From assembly GCF_002056795.1 (NCBI RefSeq), contig NZ_CP020104.1, positions 1,809,001-1,873,000 of the forward strand: 64,000 bases of DNA, read 5' to 3'. Source of the stretch: Spirosoma aerolatum. GTDB taxonomy: Bacteria; Bacteroidota; Bacteroidia; Cytophagales; Spirosomataceae. Below the pieces are notes generated by a model. It was not told the DNA's origin, did not search any database, and saw only the letters and a program-made list of their open reading frames with translations. Positions 18,637 through 26,217 of the stretch are shown here, in pieces (within the stretch, counting starts at the first letter, position 1; each line of letters starts with the position of its first letter). Both the position numbers and the translations under genes were made by a program.

Positions 18637-18667
18637 CAAAAATACACTGGTAATAGCGGACCGCAAA
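18637..18667 (-). promoter_or_regulatory. Promoter of ychF
   Basis: On the minus strand TTTG (18667-18664), a 19-bp spacer and TATTTTTG (18644-18637) match the Bacteroidota promoter consensus exactly. The predicted transcription start is near 18630, right at the edge of the palindrome. Confidence 0.75.
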
Positions 18668-18808
18668 AAAAGCCTTCGGCGGAGTGCCGATGGCTAAGGG
18701 TAAGTTGGGCAGTAGGCCGAAGATTTTTGAGATGTAAAGTTTACGTCATACAGTAGCGTGTAAGGCAACAGTCATAACAGCAACGGTGGATTGTTGGAAA
18801 TCGTTGGT

Positions 18809-19135
18809 TTACTCCCACTTCAGTTCACTGGCGAAGTCGTCCTGCTCATCACGTTCGCGTTGGACGAATTGCGTAAAGTCTACGTCAGGCATTAGTTCGG
18901 TTTTCACATGCTCGACGGTTTCCTGCAAGGCTTCAACAAACTTGTCGAAGTCTTCTTTGTAGAGAAACATTTTGTGCTTCTCATAGATAAAGCCTTCGCC
19001 CTGCGGATGTCGGCGACTTTCGGTAATGGTTAAATAATAATCGTTAGTGCGGGTCGATTTAACATCGAAAAAGTAGGTTCGTTTTCCCGCCCGAACACGC
19101 TTGGAATAGATCTTCTCGCGGTCTCTGTCGTCCAC
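18809..19135 (-). CDS. PUR-alpha-like DNA/RNA-binding protein (DUF3276)
   Basis: A small protein of about 108 residues matches the bacterial PUR family that binds single-stranded nucleic acid. The core reads IYSKRVRAGKRTYFFDVKST, then NDYYLTITESRR, then an alpha-helical FDKFVEALQETVEHV, and it has an acidic tail. No ATG is available: the frame allows TTG at 19141 or GTG at 19135, and the GTG gives VDDRDREKIYSKR, the usual family N terminus. A perfect-spacing promoter lies about 70 bp upstream, divergent from the RlpA gene. It stands as a single-gene unit. Confidence 0.88.
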   Translation of the reverse strand: MDDRDREKIYSKRVRAGKRTYFFDVKSTRTNDYYLTITESRRHPQGEGFIYEKHKMFLYKEDFDKFVEALQETVEHVKTELMPDVDFTQFVQRERDEQDDFASELKWE

Positions 19136-19206
19136 AATCAAATAGGTTTAGTGAGTTCACAACCACTAAAGTACGGTCATAAACCAAAGAACAAAAACAA
19201 AGCCAA

Positions 19207-19237
19207 CAAATATATTTTGGGGTAGAATTACCACAAA
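19207..19237 (-). promoter_or_regulatory. Promoter of the PUR-family gene
   Basis: On the minus strand TTTG (19237-19234), a 19-bp spacer and TATATTTG (19214-19207) match the Bacteroidota consensus exactly. Confidence 0.75.
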
Positions 19238-19285
19238 ATGAAACAGAGGTTGTGGAGGCCGTTCCACAGTTTTTTCGCTAAACAC

Positions 19286-19316
19286 TTGGTTATTAAGTCC
19301 ATGTGAGCTATCTTTG
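19286..19316 (+). promoter_or_regulatory. Promoter of the RlpA-like gene
   Basis: TTG (19286-19288) is followed after 20 bp by TATCTTTG (19309-19316). This places the transcription start near 19323 and rules out the in-frame start at 19314 for the downstream gene. Confidence 0.7.
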
Positions 19317-19358
19317 TTATACAGGAATTGCACTTTTTGGGGACGGGTGGTGTATGAG

Positions 19359-19844
19359 ATGCTTATCTGCATATGCCCCGTTTATTTTTTTCACGTAACC
19401 AATAGCTGTATGAGTTTGATCATGTCCATTATGTTGTTTTTTAGCAACATAAAACCGGCGGAGGCCCTTCCAGGCCTCATACAGAAAGGCAAAGCGTCTT
19501 TTTATTCCAAGAAGTTTAATGGTCGGAAGACCTACTATGGTGAGCGCGTTAGCGCTGAAGCTCTCGAAGGCGCTCATCTCCACCTGCCACTCAATACCCT
19601 GGTTGAAGTTACAAACCTTGACAACAACCGGTCGGTAATTGTACGAATCAATGATCGAGGCCCCTTTTCCAAAGGGCGAATCATCGATCTCACCCATGCG
19701 GCAGCGCGTGCACTTGGTATGGTTTCGAAAGGAATCGCTAATGTGTCGCTTCGGGTTGTAGGAAAAGGCCATGCCATTGCGCTGGCGCCTACAGCATTCG
19801 ATACCCCTATCGATTACCAGTTTATGCTGGAACCTGTACTCTAA
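19359..19844 (+). CDS. rlpA: RlpA-like double-psi beta-barrel protein
   Basis: The exported protein of about 161 residues has a hydrophobic leader ending near KPAEA and an RlpA double-psi beta-barrel. Family motifs are GKASFYSKKFNGRKTYYGE, HLPLNTLVEVTNL, VIVRINDRGPF and the catalytic-type Asp in RIIDLTHAAARALG. Such proteins cleave or bind denuded peptidoglycan strands at the division site. The frame is open from 19314, but that codon lies in the promoter, so the ATG at 19359 (or 19410) is the start. The SPOR domain seen in larger RlpA proteins is absent. A hairpin terminator follows the gene. Confidence 0.88.
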   Translation: MLICICPVYFFHVTNSCMSLIMSIMLFFSNIKPAEALPGLIQKGKASFYSKKFNGRKTYYGERVSAEALEGAHLHLPLNTLVEVTNLDNNRSVIVRINDRGPFSKGRIIDLTHAAARALGMVSKGIANVSLRVVGKGHAIALAPTAFDTPIDYQFMLEPVL

Positions 19845-19863
19845 CCCATCTGGTAGCTGTACC

Positions 19864-19925
19864 AACCGAACCGTTTGAATTTCCCTGTGCAATTCCTGTG
19901 GGAGATGTCAAACGGTTCGGTTTTT
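19864..19925 (+). terminator. Rho-independent terminator of the RlpA-like gene
   Basis: Perfect 15-bp arms (AACCGAACCGTTTGA, 19864-19878, complement 19908-19922) are followed by a T-run at 19921-19925. It lies 20 bp after the stop codon. Confidence 0.88.
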
Positions 19926-19950
19926 GCGTTATGTTTAATGAGCAAATCTA

Positions 19951-20052
19951 AAGAGTGAAAGAGTGAGTGAGCGAAAGAGTGGAAACCTACCGGATGGTTT
20001 TTGCTGACGCGTCGGCCCTTCGCTCTTTCGCTCATTCACTCTTTCGCTCTTT
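19951..20052. repeat. GTGAAAGAG-type palindrome in the DUF58 gene 5' UTR
   Basis: The left arm (19951-19980) and right arm (20023-20052) pair over 30 bases with two differences, both of which would be G-U pairs in RNA of the plus strand. The interior holds CCGGATGG, the complement of the core shared with other copies. It runs to 5 bases before the next ATG. A weak -7 match, TATGTTTA at 19930-19937, lies just upstream. Confidence 0.85.
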
Positions 20053-20057
20053 AATAC

Positions 20058-20984
20058 ATGAAGCAACCCCTTAATCTGAGTCAGGTTCGTTCGTTTGGTA
20101 ATGTCGAATTTCTGGCCCGTCAGTTGGTCGAAGGATTTATTACTGGGCTGCATAAATCGCCGTTTCATGGTTTTTCGGTGGAGTTTGCCGAACACCGTTT
20201 GTATAATACGGGTGAAACAACGCGCCATATCGACTGGAAGGTCTTTGGCAAGACGGAAAAATTGTTCGTGAAACGGTATGAAGAAGAAACGAACTTACGC
20301 TGTCATCTGCTGGTCGATACGTCCTCATCCATGTACTATCCCGATGCCAATTATGGCAAGATAACGTTTAGCGTAATGGCGGCTGCCTGCCTGGCGTATA
20401 TGCTGCAACGTCAGAAGGATGCGGTAAGCCTCACTACCTTTGCCGATCAGATTGACCTGCAAACGCCTACCAAGTCAACTCCCTCGCACGTACATAAACT
20501 GTTTACCCAACTAGACCAGTTGATGCAGCAGCCCAAACCGCTGCGTCGAACGTCGGCGGCTGATGTGATTCATCAGGTCGCCGAAAAAATTAATAAGCGT
20601 TCACTGGTCGTAATTTTCAGTGATATGTTTGAAAGTGCCGACCCGTCGGACCGCGAAAAGTCGGATGCACTATTTTCGGCCCTTCAGCACCTGCGCCATA
20701 ACTTACATGAGGTATTGCTGTTTCACGTTACCGATAAGAAAACAGAAGAAGACTTTGCGTTTGACGAACGGCCTTATGAGTTTATAGATCTCGAAACGGG
20801 AGAGAAGGTGAAACTCCAGCCTGGGCAAGTACGCGAAACTTATCAGCAGGCCGTAAAATCGTATTTCCAGGAATTAAAAATGCGATGCGGTCAGTATAAA
20901 ATCGACTTTATCGAAGCCGATATCGCCCAGGGATTCGATCAGATACTAACAGCGTATCTGGTGAAAAGAACAAAAATGAAGTAA
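20058..20984 (+). CDS. DUF58 domain protein
   Basis: The 308-residue soluble protein belongs to the DUF58 family, a von Willebrand factor A-like fold often encoded with MoxR ATPases. The family signature is seen in EFAEHRLYNTGETTRHIDWKVFGKT, and the metal-site-like DTSSSM (about residue 95) in LLVDTSSSMYYPD. Later text SLVVIFSDMFES fits the second vWA strand. No MoxR ATPase or BatA gene is adjacent here. The start codon follows the palindrome directly and has no Shine-Dalgarno sequence. The exact role is unknown; links to envelope maintenance and aerotolerance are inferred from relatives. Confidence 0.9.
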   Translation: MKQPLNLSQVRSFGNVEFLARQLVEGFITGLHKSPFHGFSVEFAEHRLYNTGETTRHIDWKVFGKTEKLFVKRYEEETNLRCHLLVDTSSSMYYPDANYGKITFSVMAAACLAYMLQRQKDAVSLTTFADQIDLQTPTKSTPSHVHKLFTQLDQLMQQPKPLRRTSAADVIHQVAEKINKRSLVVIFSDMFESADPSDREKSDALFSALQHLRHNLHEVLLFHVTDKKTEEDFAFDERPYEFIDLETGEKVKLQPGQVRETYQQAVKSYFQELKMRCGQYKIDFIEADIAQGFDQILTAYLVKRTKMK

Positions 20985-20986
20985 TT

Positions 20987-21043
20987 AGAAGTAAGAAGGG
21001 CTGACGCATGAAATCTATTGATGCGTCAGCCCTTCTTACTTCT
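20987..21043. repeat. Perfect 23-bp-arm palindrome between convergent genes
   Basis: The arms 20987-21009 and 21021-21043 are exact complements made of GAAGTAAGAAGG-like words plus GCTGACGCAT. The flanking 21040-21053 contains a 14-base word that recurs, as its complement GCGAGGAGTGAGAA, inside metH. It may also stop transcription of both neighbours, though no T-run follows. Confidence 0.8.
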
Positions 21044-21061
21044 CACTCCTCGCTTCTAATA

Positions 21062-22558
21062 CTATTTCTTCACACTCGCTTTCGCATTAGTGGGTGCTGC
21101 TACAGGGCTTTTAGCAGCCTGTGCGGCTTGCTGGCGTTTGTGGAATTGAATGAAATCTTCCATTTGCTCGACAGGAAGTTTACGGGCAATAATTTTCTTG
21201 TTCTTATCGAGTATATAAATCGTTGGCGTTGTCCAGACGTCGTATTGATGGCGATAATCCGTTCGATAGGTAAAATCGTAGCCATTGATGGCATTACCGA
21301 GTTTGAACTCCTTAATGAACTTCTTCCAGTCTTCAGGGCTTTGGTCAATCGCAATGGCAACTACGTCGACACCTTTCCCTTTATAGGTATCTGCCAGTTT
21401 CTGAACCTTTGGCGCACTTTCGCGACAGTGGCCGCAGGTAGGTGAATAGAAGAATACAACGGTATAATCGGATCTCAGAGCCGAGAAGTTAACAGGTCGC
21501 CGAAGGGTATCACTCATAACGGGTGGAACAAGCGTTTTGCCAACGAGATTCGGCTTTAACGTAGCTACTCGTTCACCAATCGACTTTAGTGTCGATGAAT
21601 CCGAAACCGTCATGATGCCGGTGGCATAGTATTTCTCGAACATGTGTACAAACAGGCCATCAGTACCCATCACCTTAGGCTGTTCGTATTCTTTAGTGAT
21701 ATAATAGATGGTGTAGTATTTTACTTCGGTGTTTTTTCCGGCGATTGCCTTATTGACCAGGAAATCAGCTTCTTTAATGAGCGAATCGGGGACCTGAACC
21801 GTTAACTCTTTGATATACCGCTCGATTTTCTGTTGCAGAAATGGAGTTCTGACAAAGCGTTCATCCGCAAAATCGAAATTGTCCCAGAAATGGCGTTTGA
21901 AATAATTAAATACCCAGGTTGAATCGGGGCGGCCGTTGGCTGCCTTCGGTGCTGTGGGGACGTCGGGTTCGGCTGTTGCATTAAATAATTTAACGGCAAA
22001 CGTACCCGTGTTATCTTTTAAAAACTGCGTTCGGTAATCAGCTGCCTGTTTTTGAAGATCGCCCATTTGCTTGTTGAGCAGAGCTACTGAAACCGCATCG
22101 TTCTTTATTTTTTTCTGAAGATTCAGTACCTGAGCTTCCTCGGAAAGCTGCCCCATTTTCTGCTGGTAGCCATAAAAGAGTTCATTTTCTTTCGAGCCCG
22201 CTATCTTCATGTTTTTCGCAACACCAGCCGTGTCGGTGTCGAACGAAAATTCCTGATCGGCAGTGATCAAAAACTGGATGTATGGATTTTTTGTCGGAAC
22301 CACCACCATGTATAATCCCTGGGGCAGGCTCTTTTTGCCTTCAAAGGTCATATTCCCGGCAGCATCGACGCGAGCCGTATCTTTTGGAATGTACTGGGTA
22401 GCGCCAAAATAGTGGGCCAGAATGCAGGTTGTATCTTTCAATCCTTTGATATGCCCCGTTATTTTAAAGCCGTTGGTAGGCGTATCGGTGGTCGACTGGG
22501 CCCATGCAACCGGGAGCAGAAATAAGCCAAGCAGCGCGGTCAGGAGAGGGTTTTTCAT
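21062..22558 (-). CDS. TlpA-like thioredoxin-fold protein with DUF4369 and DUF5106
   Basis: The 498-residue exported protein has a signal peptide (MKNPLLTALLGLFLLPVAWAQ), a DUF4369 beta domain (about 30-130, GHIKGLKDTTCILAHYF), a helical DUF5106-like middle, and a C-terminal thioredoxin fold. The active-site motif CGHC lies in FFYSPTCGHCRESAPKV, followed by the cis-proline region TTPTIYILDKNKK. It probably reduces or exchanges disulfides in the periplasm. The frame extends upstream, but ATG 22558 gives a clean signal peptide, so the earlier start is rejected. It is divergent from the YdcF-like gene. Confidence 0.9.
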   Translation of the reverse strand: MKNPLLTALLGLFLLPVAWAQSTTDTPTNGFKITGHIKGLKDTTCILAHYFGATQYIPKDTARVDAAGNMTFEGKKSLPQGLYMVVVPTKNPYIQFLITADQEFSFDTDTAGVAKNMKIAGSKENELFYGYQQKMGQLSEEAQVLNLQKKIKNDAVSVALLNKQMGDLQKQAADYRTQFLKDNTGTFAVKLFNATAEPDVPTAPKAANGRPDSTWVFNYFKRHFWDNFDFADERFVRTPFLQQKIERYIKELTVQVPDSLIKEADFLVNKAIAGKNTEVKYYTIYYITKEYEQPKVMGTDGLFVHMFEKYYATGIMTVSDSSTLKSIGERVATLKPNLVGKTLVPPVMSDTLRRPVNFSALRSDYTVVFFYSPTCGHCRESAPKVQKLADTYKGKGVDVVAIAIDQSPEDWKKFIKEFKLGNAINGYDFTYRTDYRHQYDVWTTPTIYILDKNKKIIARKLPVEQMEDFIQFHKRQQAAQAAKSPVAAPTNAKASVKK

Positions 22559-22593
22559 AAAAATGGGTGCGTATCTTCGCAAATGAATAAAGA

Positions 22594-22601
22594 CAAATTT
22601 A
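22594..22601 (-). promoter_or_regulatory. Possible -7 element for the TlpA-like gene
   Basis: TAAATTTG on the minus strand fits the TAnnTTTG box and lies 36 bp upstream of the start codon. A clear -33 TTTG was not found. Confidence 0.45.
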
Positions 22602-22723
22602 CGGCAAGAATTCGGTATGCCATTGATGGTTTCAGTTTATGCCTGGCTGTTGAAGAACCGTAAACCGAAGACTTTCAACCGACTTCAACCTATACAAAAC
22701 GCTTGCCACACCTTTCGTAGTCT

Positions 22724-23536
22724 ATGTTTTATTTCTTTTCTAAAACCATCTCTTTTGTATTAACTCCTGCCGGTTGGCTTGTATTGGCCTTGGCATGGGC
22801 CTTTTTTACAAAAAAATCGCAACTCCGACGCCGGTTGGTAGGGATAGCTCTGGGAATATTCTGGGTATTCGGAAACCCCTTTCTGACGAATGAACTGGCC
22901 TTGTGGTGGGAATATCCGATTCAGAAAGTACCGGCTGTCTCTACCGATTCAGCAATGCGGGTGGCTGTAGTACTGACTGGTGGAATAACAAATGGCCGGA
23001 AAGAAATTCCAGATGCTAAAACCGATCCAGCGCATACCCTTCAATTTATGCTCTGGCGGGAAGCCGACCGGGCCGCCCAGGCGCTGTTTCTGTATAAGGT
23101 TGGTGCTGTGCAAAAGATTCTGATTAGTGGAGGTGTAGCGGCTATACCTTTTCGGTCCGCCAGTGTAAACGACGAAGGTCAAATGACGGCCCGGTTTCTG
23201 ACTATTAGCGGTGTTCGGCCCGACGATATTATACTGGAAAATAAATCTCGCAACACGCACGAAAATGCAGTTTTTACAGCCCAAATGCTACGCCAGGATT
23301 TTCGGCAAAATCAGTGTGTATTAATTACATCGGCCTGGCATATGCGCCGGGCAGTAGCCTGTTTTCAGAAGGAGGGCGTACGGGTTACACCGTTCCCGGC
23401 CTGTTTTCTGAGCAATAAGCGATCGTTTGCGCCGGGTGACTGGTTGTTGCCGCACGAAGAAGAGTTCTTCAATGCCTATTACCTGACCCGCGAACTGGTA
23501 GGCTACGTTGCCTATTGGGCAGCGGGCTACATTTGA
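22724..23536 (+). CDS. YdcF/ElyC-type DUF218 membrane protein
   Basis: The 270-residue protein has two N-terminal membrane helices (about residues 5-25 and 35-55) and then a DUF218 domain. Family motifs are VAVVLTGGIT, KILISGGVA, NTHENAVFTAQML and CVLITSAWHMRRAVACFQKEG. Members such as ElyC and SanA act in envelope polysaccharide metabolism, but the reaction is not settled. Length matches ElyC-like members. It is divergent from the TlpA-like gene, with 165 bp between the start codons. Confidence 0.88.
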   Translation: MFYFFSKTISFVLTPAGWLVLALAWAFFTKKSQLRRRLVGIALGIFWVFGNPFLTNELALWWEYPIQKVPAVSTDSAMRVAVVLTGGITNGRKEIPDAKTDPAHTLQFMLWREADRAAQALFLYKVGAVQKILISGGVAAIPFRSASVNDEGQMTARFLTISGVRPDDIILENKSRNTHENAVFTAQMLRQDFRQNQCVLITSAWHMRRAVACFQKEGVRVTPFPACFLSNKRSFAPGDWLLPHEEEFFNAYYLTRELVGYVAYWAAGYI

Positions 23537-23713
23537 TGATAGGTATAATGCTAAAGTTAAGAGGTAGTTCAAGAGTGGAACCAACCGAAGCGAAATTGTG
23601 AAGGGAAGAAGTGGACTCGTAGTTCTAAAAAACAAATTGTCGGAGAAGCGGTTATTTGTGACAGTATTTAACATAGTTGGAGCAGGGCTCCTTTACCATC
23701 ACACAAAAACGTT

Positions 23714-24016
23714 ATGAAAACGAAAACGCTTTTATCGATTGTCCTATGTGCAGCCTTAACAACGGGTGCATTGGCACAGGACGACCCAGCGGCTACGCGT
23801 GCAGCCCGTAAAGAAAAGACCAGAGAAGATGTGAAGCGCGTTGGTGATAAAGTCGAAAACGGGGTTGCCGATGGAGCGCACGCTGTTGGTACGGCTGGCC
23901 GAGCAACCGGAAAAGCTGTTGCTAAAGGTGCAAAAGCAACGGGCCACGCTGTTACTAAGGCGGCAAAAGCAACCGGGCGGGCTGTTAGTGGGGAAGCGAA
24001 AAAAATCGATAATTAA
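23714..24016 (+). CDS. Small exported Ala/Lys-rich repeat protein
   Basis: The 100-residue product starts with a signal peptide (about residues 1-21, ALTTGALAQ). It continues with short repeats of the form KATGxAVxKxAK (GRATGKAVAKGAKATGHAVTKAAKATGRAVSG). The repeats would form an amphipathic basic helix. I do not recognise a named family; small exported proteins of this kind are common in Bacteroidota and some are stress-induced. The leader, start and codon use look genuine. A hairpin terminator follows after about 85 bp. Confidence 0.7.
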   Translation: MKTKTLLSIVLCAALTTGALAQDDPAATRAARKEKTREDVKRVGDKVENGVADGAHAVGTAGRATGKAVAKGAKATGHAVTKAAKATGRAVSGEAKKIDN

Positions 24017-24100
24017 GCCTTTAATCGTTGCTGGTATACGTAATGAAAAAGGCCAGCGCACGGTAAAAGACTGATGAAAGCCACCTTTGAGTAAAAGATT

Positions 24101-24139
24101 GCCTGATTGAAGGGATATTGAAAACCTCTTCAATCAGGC
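24101..24139. terminator. Bidirectional hairpin terminator
   Basis: The arms GCCTGATTGAAG (24101-24112) and its exact complement (24128-24139) lie between the small exported protein gene and the convergent pfkA gene. Confidence 0.7.
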
Positions 24140-24155
24140 ATCTGATAAGTGCTGG

Positions 24156-25130
24156 TTAAACACTTAAAATCTTCACCATTCTCAGTAAATCTTCATTGAT
24201 AGGCTTGGGCAGACGGATGGTGTCGCGAAAGGGCGTATAAACCAGTTCGTTATTGACAATTCCTGCCATAACGTTTTTCTCGCCGTTCATAAGTCCTTCT
24301 AAGGCTCCCAAGCCTAAACGACTGGCCAGAATACGGTCGTAGGCTGTTGGAATACCCCCACGCTGAATATGGCCTAATGTGGTGACGCGCATGTCGATGT
24401 CAGACGCGACCTGCTGACGAATTTTTTCGGCAATCTCGGTGGCATTACCAGCCTCTTCGCCTTCGGCAATGACGACAATAGACGACGATTTCTGACGGCT
24501 CCAACCTGATTTCAAGGCTTCTACCACCTCCGAAATTGGCGTCAGTACTTCGGGTACCATCACCATCTCGGCCCCACCAGCAATACCCGACTGAATGGCT
24601 ATATACCCAGAGTCGCGGCCCATCACTTCGATGAGGAAAATCCGGTCGTGTGAATCGGCCGTATCCCGAATTTTGTCGATAGCTTCCAGCGCAGTGTTTA
24701 CGGCCGTATCGAAACCAATCGTGTAGTCGGTACCATAGAGGTCGTTATCAATGGTTCCGGGTGCGCCAACTGTTGGGATACCGTATTCATCGAAGAAAAG
24801 CGTTGCGCCTGTAAACGTACCGTTACCACCAATGGCGACCAGACCCTCAATGCCAAATTTTTTGATCTGGTCATAGGCTTTAGCGCGGCCTTCGGGCGTC
24901 ATAAATTCTTTACTGCGGGCTGATTTCAGAATGGTACCACCGCGTTGTACGATGTTACTGACCGAATGAGAGGTCATCTGAAAGATATCGCCATTTATCA
25001 TACCGCTGTACCCCCGGCGGATACCGAATACTTCGATTCCGTGATAGACCGCCCCCCGGACCACGGCCCGGATGCAGGCGTTCATACCCGGTGCGTCGCC
25101 ACCCGAGGTAAAAACAGCTATTCGTTTCAT
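24156..25130 (-). CDS. pfkA: ATP-dependent 6-phosphofructokinase
   Basis: The 324-residue glycolytic enzyme phosphorylates fructose 6-phosphate to the 1,6-bisphosphate in the cytoplasm. Clear PfkA motifs are the ATP-binding SGGDAPGMNACIR at the N terminus, GGNGTFTGA, the catalytic GTIDNDLYGTDYTIGFDTA, the substrate-binding VMGRDSGYIA and GHIQRGGIPTAYDR. GGNGT instead of GGDGS is a small variation of the ATP site; the Gly after the first GG block favours ATP over pyrophosphate. The gene is complete and monocistronic, with a promoter-like box about 65 bp upstream. Confidence 0.97.
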   Translation of the reverse strand: MKRIAVFTSGGDAPGMNACIRAVVRGAVYHGIEVFGIRRGYSGMINGDIFQMTSHSVSNIVQRGGTILKSARSKEFMTPEGRAKAYDQIKKFGIEGLVAIGGNGTFTGATLFFDEYGIPTVGAPGTIDNDLYGTDYTIGFDTAVNTALEAIDKIRDTADSHDRIFLIEVMGRDSGYIAIQSGIAGGAEMVMVPEVLTPISEVVEALKSGWSRQKSSSIVVIAEGEEAGNATEIAEKIRQQVASDIDMRVTTLGHIQRGGIPTAYDRILASRLGLGALEGLMNGEKNVMAGIVNNELVYTPFRDTIRLPKPINEDLLRMVKILSV

Positions 25131-25194
25131 AGGTTAGAACAATTTTTTAACGGAATTTCACAAAAAGGTTGGTAGGGTATCGAAATAAACCCCG

Positions 25195-25202
25195 CAAATT
25201 TA
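25195..25202 (-). promoter_or_regulatory. Possible -7 element of pfkA
   Basis: TAAATTTG on the minus strand lies 64 bp before the start codon. The -33 element is not clear. Confidence 0.5.
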
Positions 25203-25352
25203 TCCGCATTTCGCAATCTAAAGGCATTAAACTGGTAATAATCCCATTGTTTCCAGCTAAATTTTACAAAATAGTTAAATAGATTTTTTGCCAGTGAAAG
25301 CATTTCAGATCATTTAGATTACTCAATTTTTACGATAGATTTTATCTGCAAT

Positions 25353-26129
25353 TCACTCGGAGGCAGCTAATGATTGCTGTTGAAAGCGCCGGGCACGGAT
25401 CAAGATCTGAATGTGGTTACGTATTGTTTTTAGCCAGCCAAAATGAGTGACCAGCACACGAAACCGATCGATCAGGGAGCGCCGATGTTGCTGAACCGAT
25501 AAGCCCCCCACCAGATACTTGCAAAGAACAAAAGGAAGAAACTCGATTTTTTGGGCCGCCTTCAGGCAACGAATTTCCCAATCCAAATCGGCACTTAAGT
25601 TATCAACCAGATAATCAGGCGCAATGGCTCGTCGGGCTACAAAGGCCTGATGGCAAATTTTCATGCCCATCTGCATATCCTGCCAGCTTATGTGTTGCGG
25701 GAGTGTATGCGGGGTTACCTGACTTCGTAAGCCAATAGCTGTTCCAGAACGCCGGCCGCCATCGTCCTGCACAAAAAGGGCATCGCTATAATACACATCC
25801 GCTTTGGTGGCTTTAATTCGGCTTAGTAGATTCGGCAGCGTTTGGGAATCGTACAGTTCATCGCCCGCATTCATAAACCAGACATACTCGCCTTTTGCCC
25901 GATGAACCCCTTTGTTCATGGCGTCGTAAAGGCCCCGATCAGGCTCGGCAATCCATTGGGCGATATGCGGTTCGTATCGCTCAATAATGGCCCGTGTTCC
26001 ATCCGTTGAAGCTCCATCAATCACGATGTATTCAAAGTCAGTCGCCTGTTGAGCCAGCACGCTCTGTATCGTGCGCTCCAGAAACCGCTCGGCATTGTAG
26101 GTGATGGTGATGATGGAAACAGATGGCAT
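25353..26129 (-). CDS. Family 2 glycosyltransferase
   Basis: The 258-residue enzyme has a GT-A fold with the N-terminal nucleotide-sugar site SIITITYNAERFLERTIQSV, the FEYIVIDGASTDGT block, the metal-binding region WFMNAGDEL and a substrate region DLDWEIRCLKAA. It probably adds one sugar to the surface glycan. An upstream in-frame start at 26186 would translate the palindrome into a low-complexity leader (SLFHSFTLSLFQ), so the ATG at 26129 is chosen. It is the last gene of the minus-strand glycan locus. Confidence 0.92.
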   Translation of the reverse strand: MPSVSIITITYNAERFLERTIQSVLAQQATDFEYIVIDGASTDGTRAIIERYEPHIAQWIAEPDRGLYDAMNKGVHRAKGEYVWFMNAGDELYDSQTLPNLLSRIKATKADVYYSDALFVQDDGGRRSGTAIGLRSQVTPHTLPQHISWQDMQMGMKICHQAFVARRAIAPDYLVDNLSADLDWEIRCLKAAQKIEFLPFVLCKYLVGGLSVQQHRRSLIDRFRVLVTHFGWLKTIRNHIQILIRARRFQQQSLAASE

Positions 26130-26217
26130 AGTTTGAAAGAGTGAAAGAGTGAAAGAGTGAAAGAGTGAAATGCTGCCGGATGGCATTTCGCTCTTTCACT
26201 CTTTCACTCTTTCACTC
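26130..26217. repeat. GTGAAAGAG-type palindrome between glycosyltransferase genes
   Basis: The arms 26139-26173 and 26183-26217 pair over 35 bases with one difference. The core, read on the minus strand, is ATGCCATCCGGCAGCA, identical to that of the copy at 30966-31040, which lies in the opposite orientation. The right arm supplies the last codons (MSERVKE) and stop of the upstream glycosyltransferase gene. Confidence 0.9.

Noticed and set aside
18565..18756. Open frame over the ychF upstream region
   Set aside because: It translates palindrome DNA into SFALSLFRSLVF-type low-complexity text and contains the ychF promoter on the other strand; no protein evidence.
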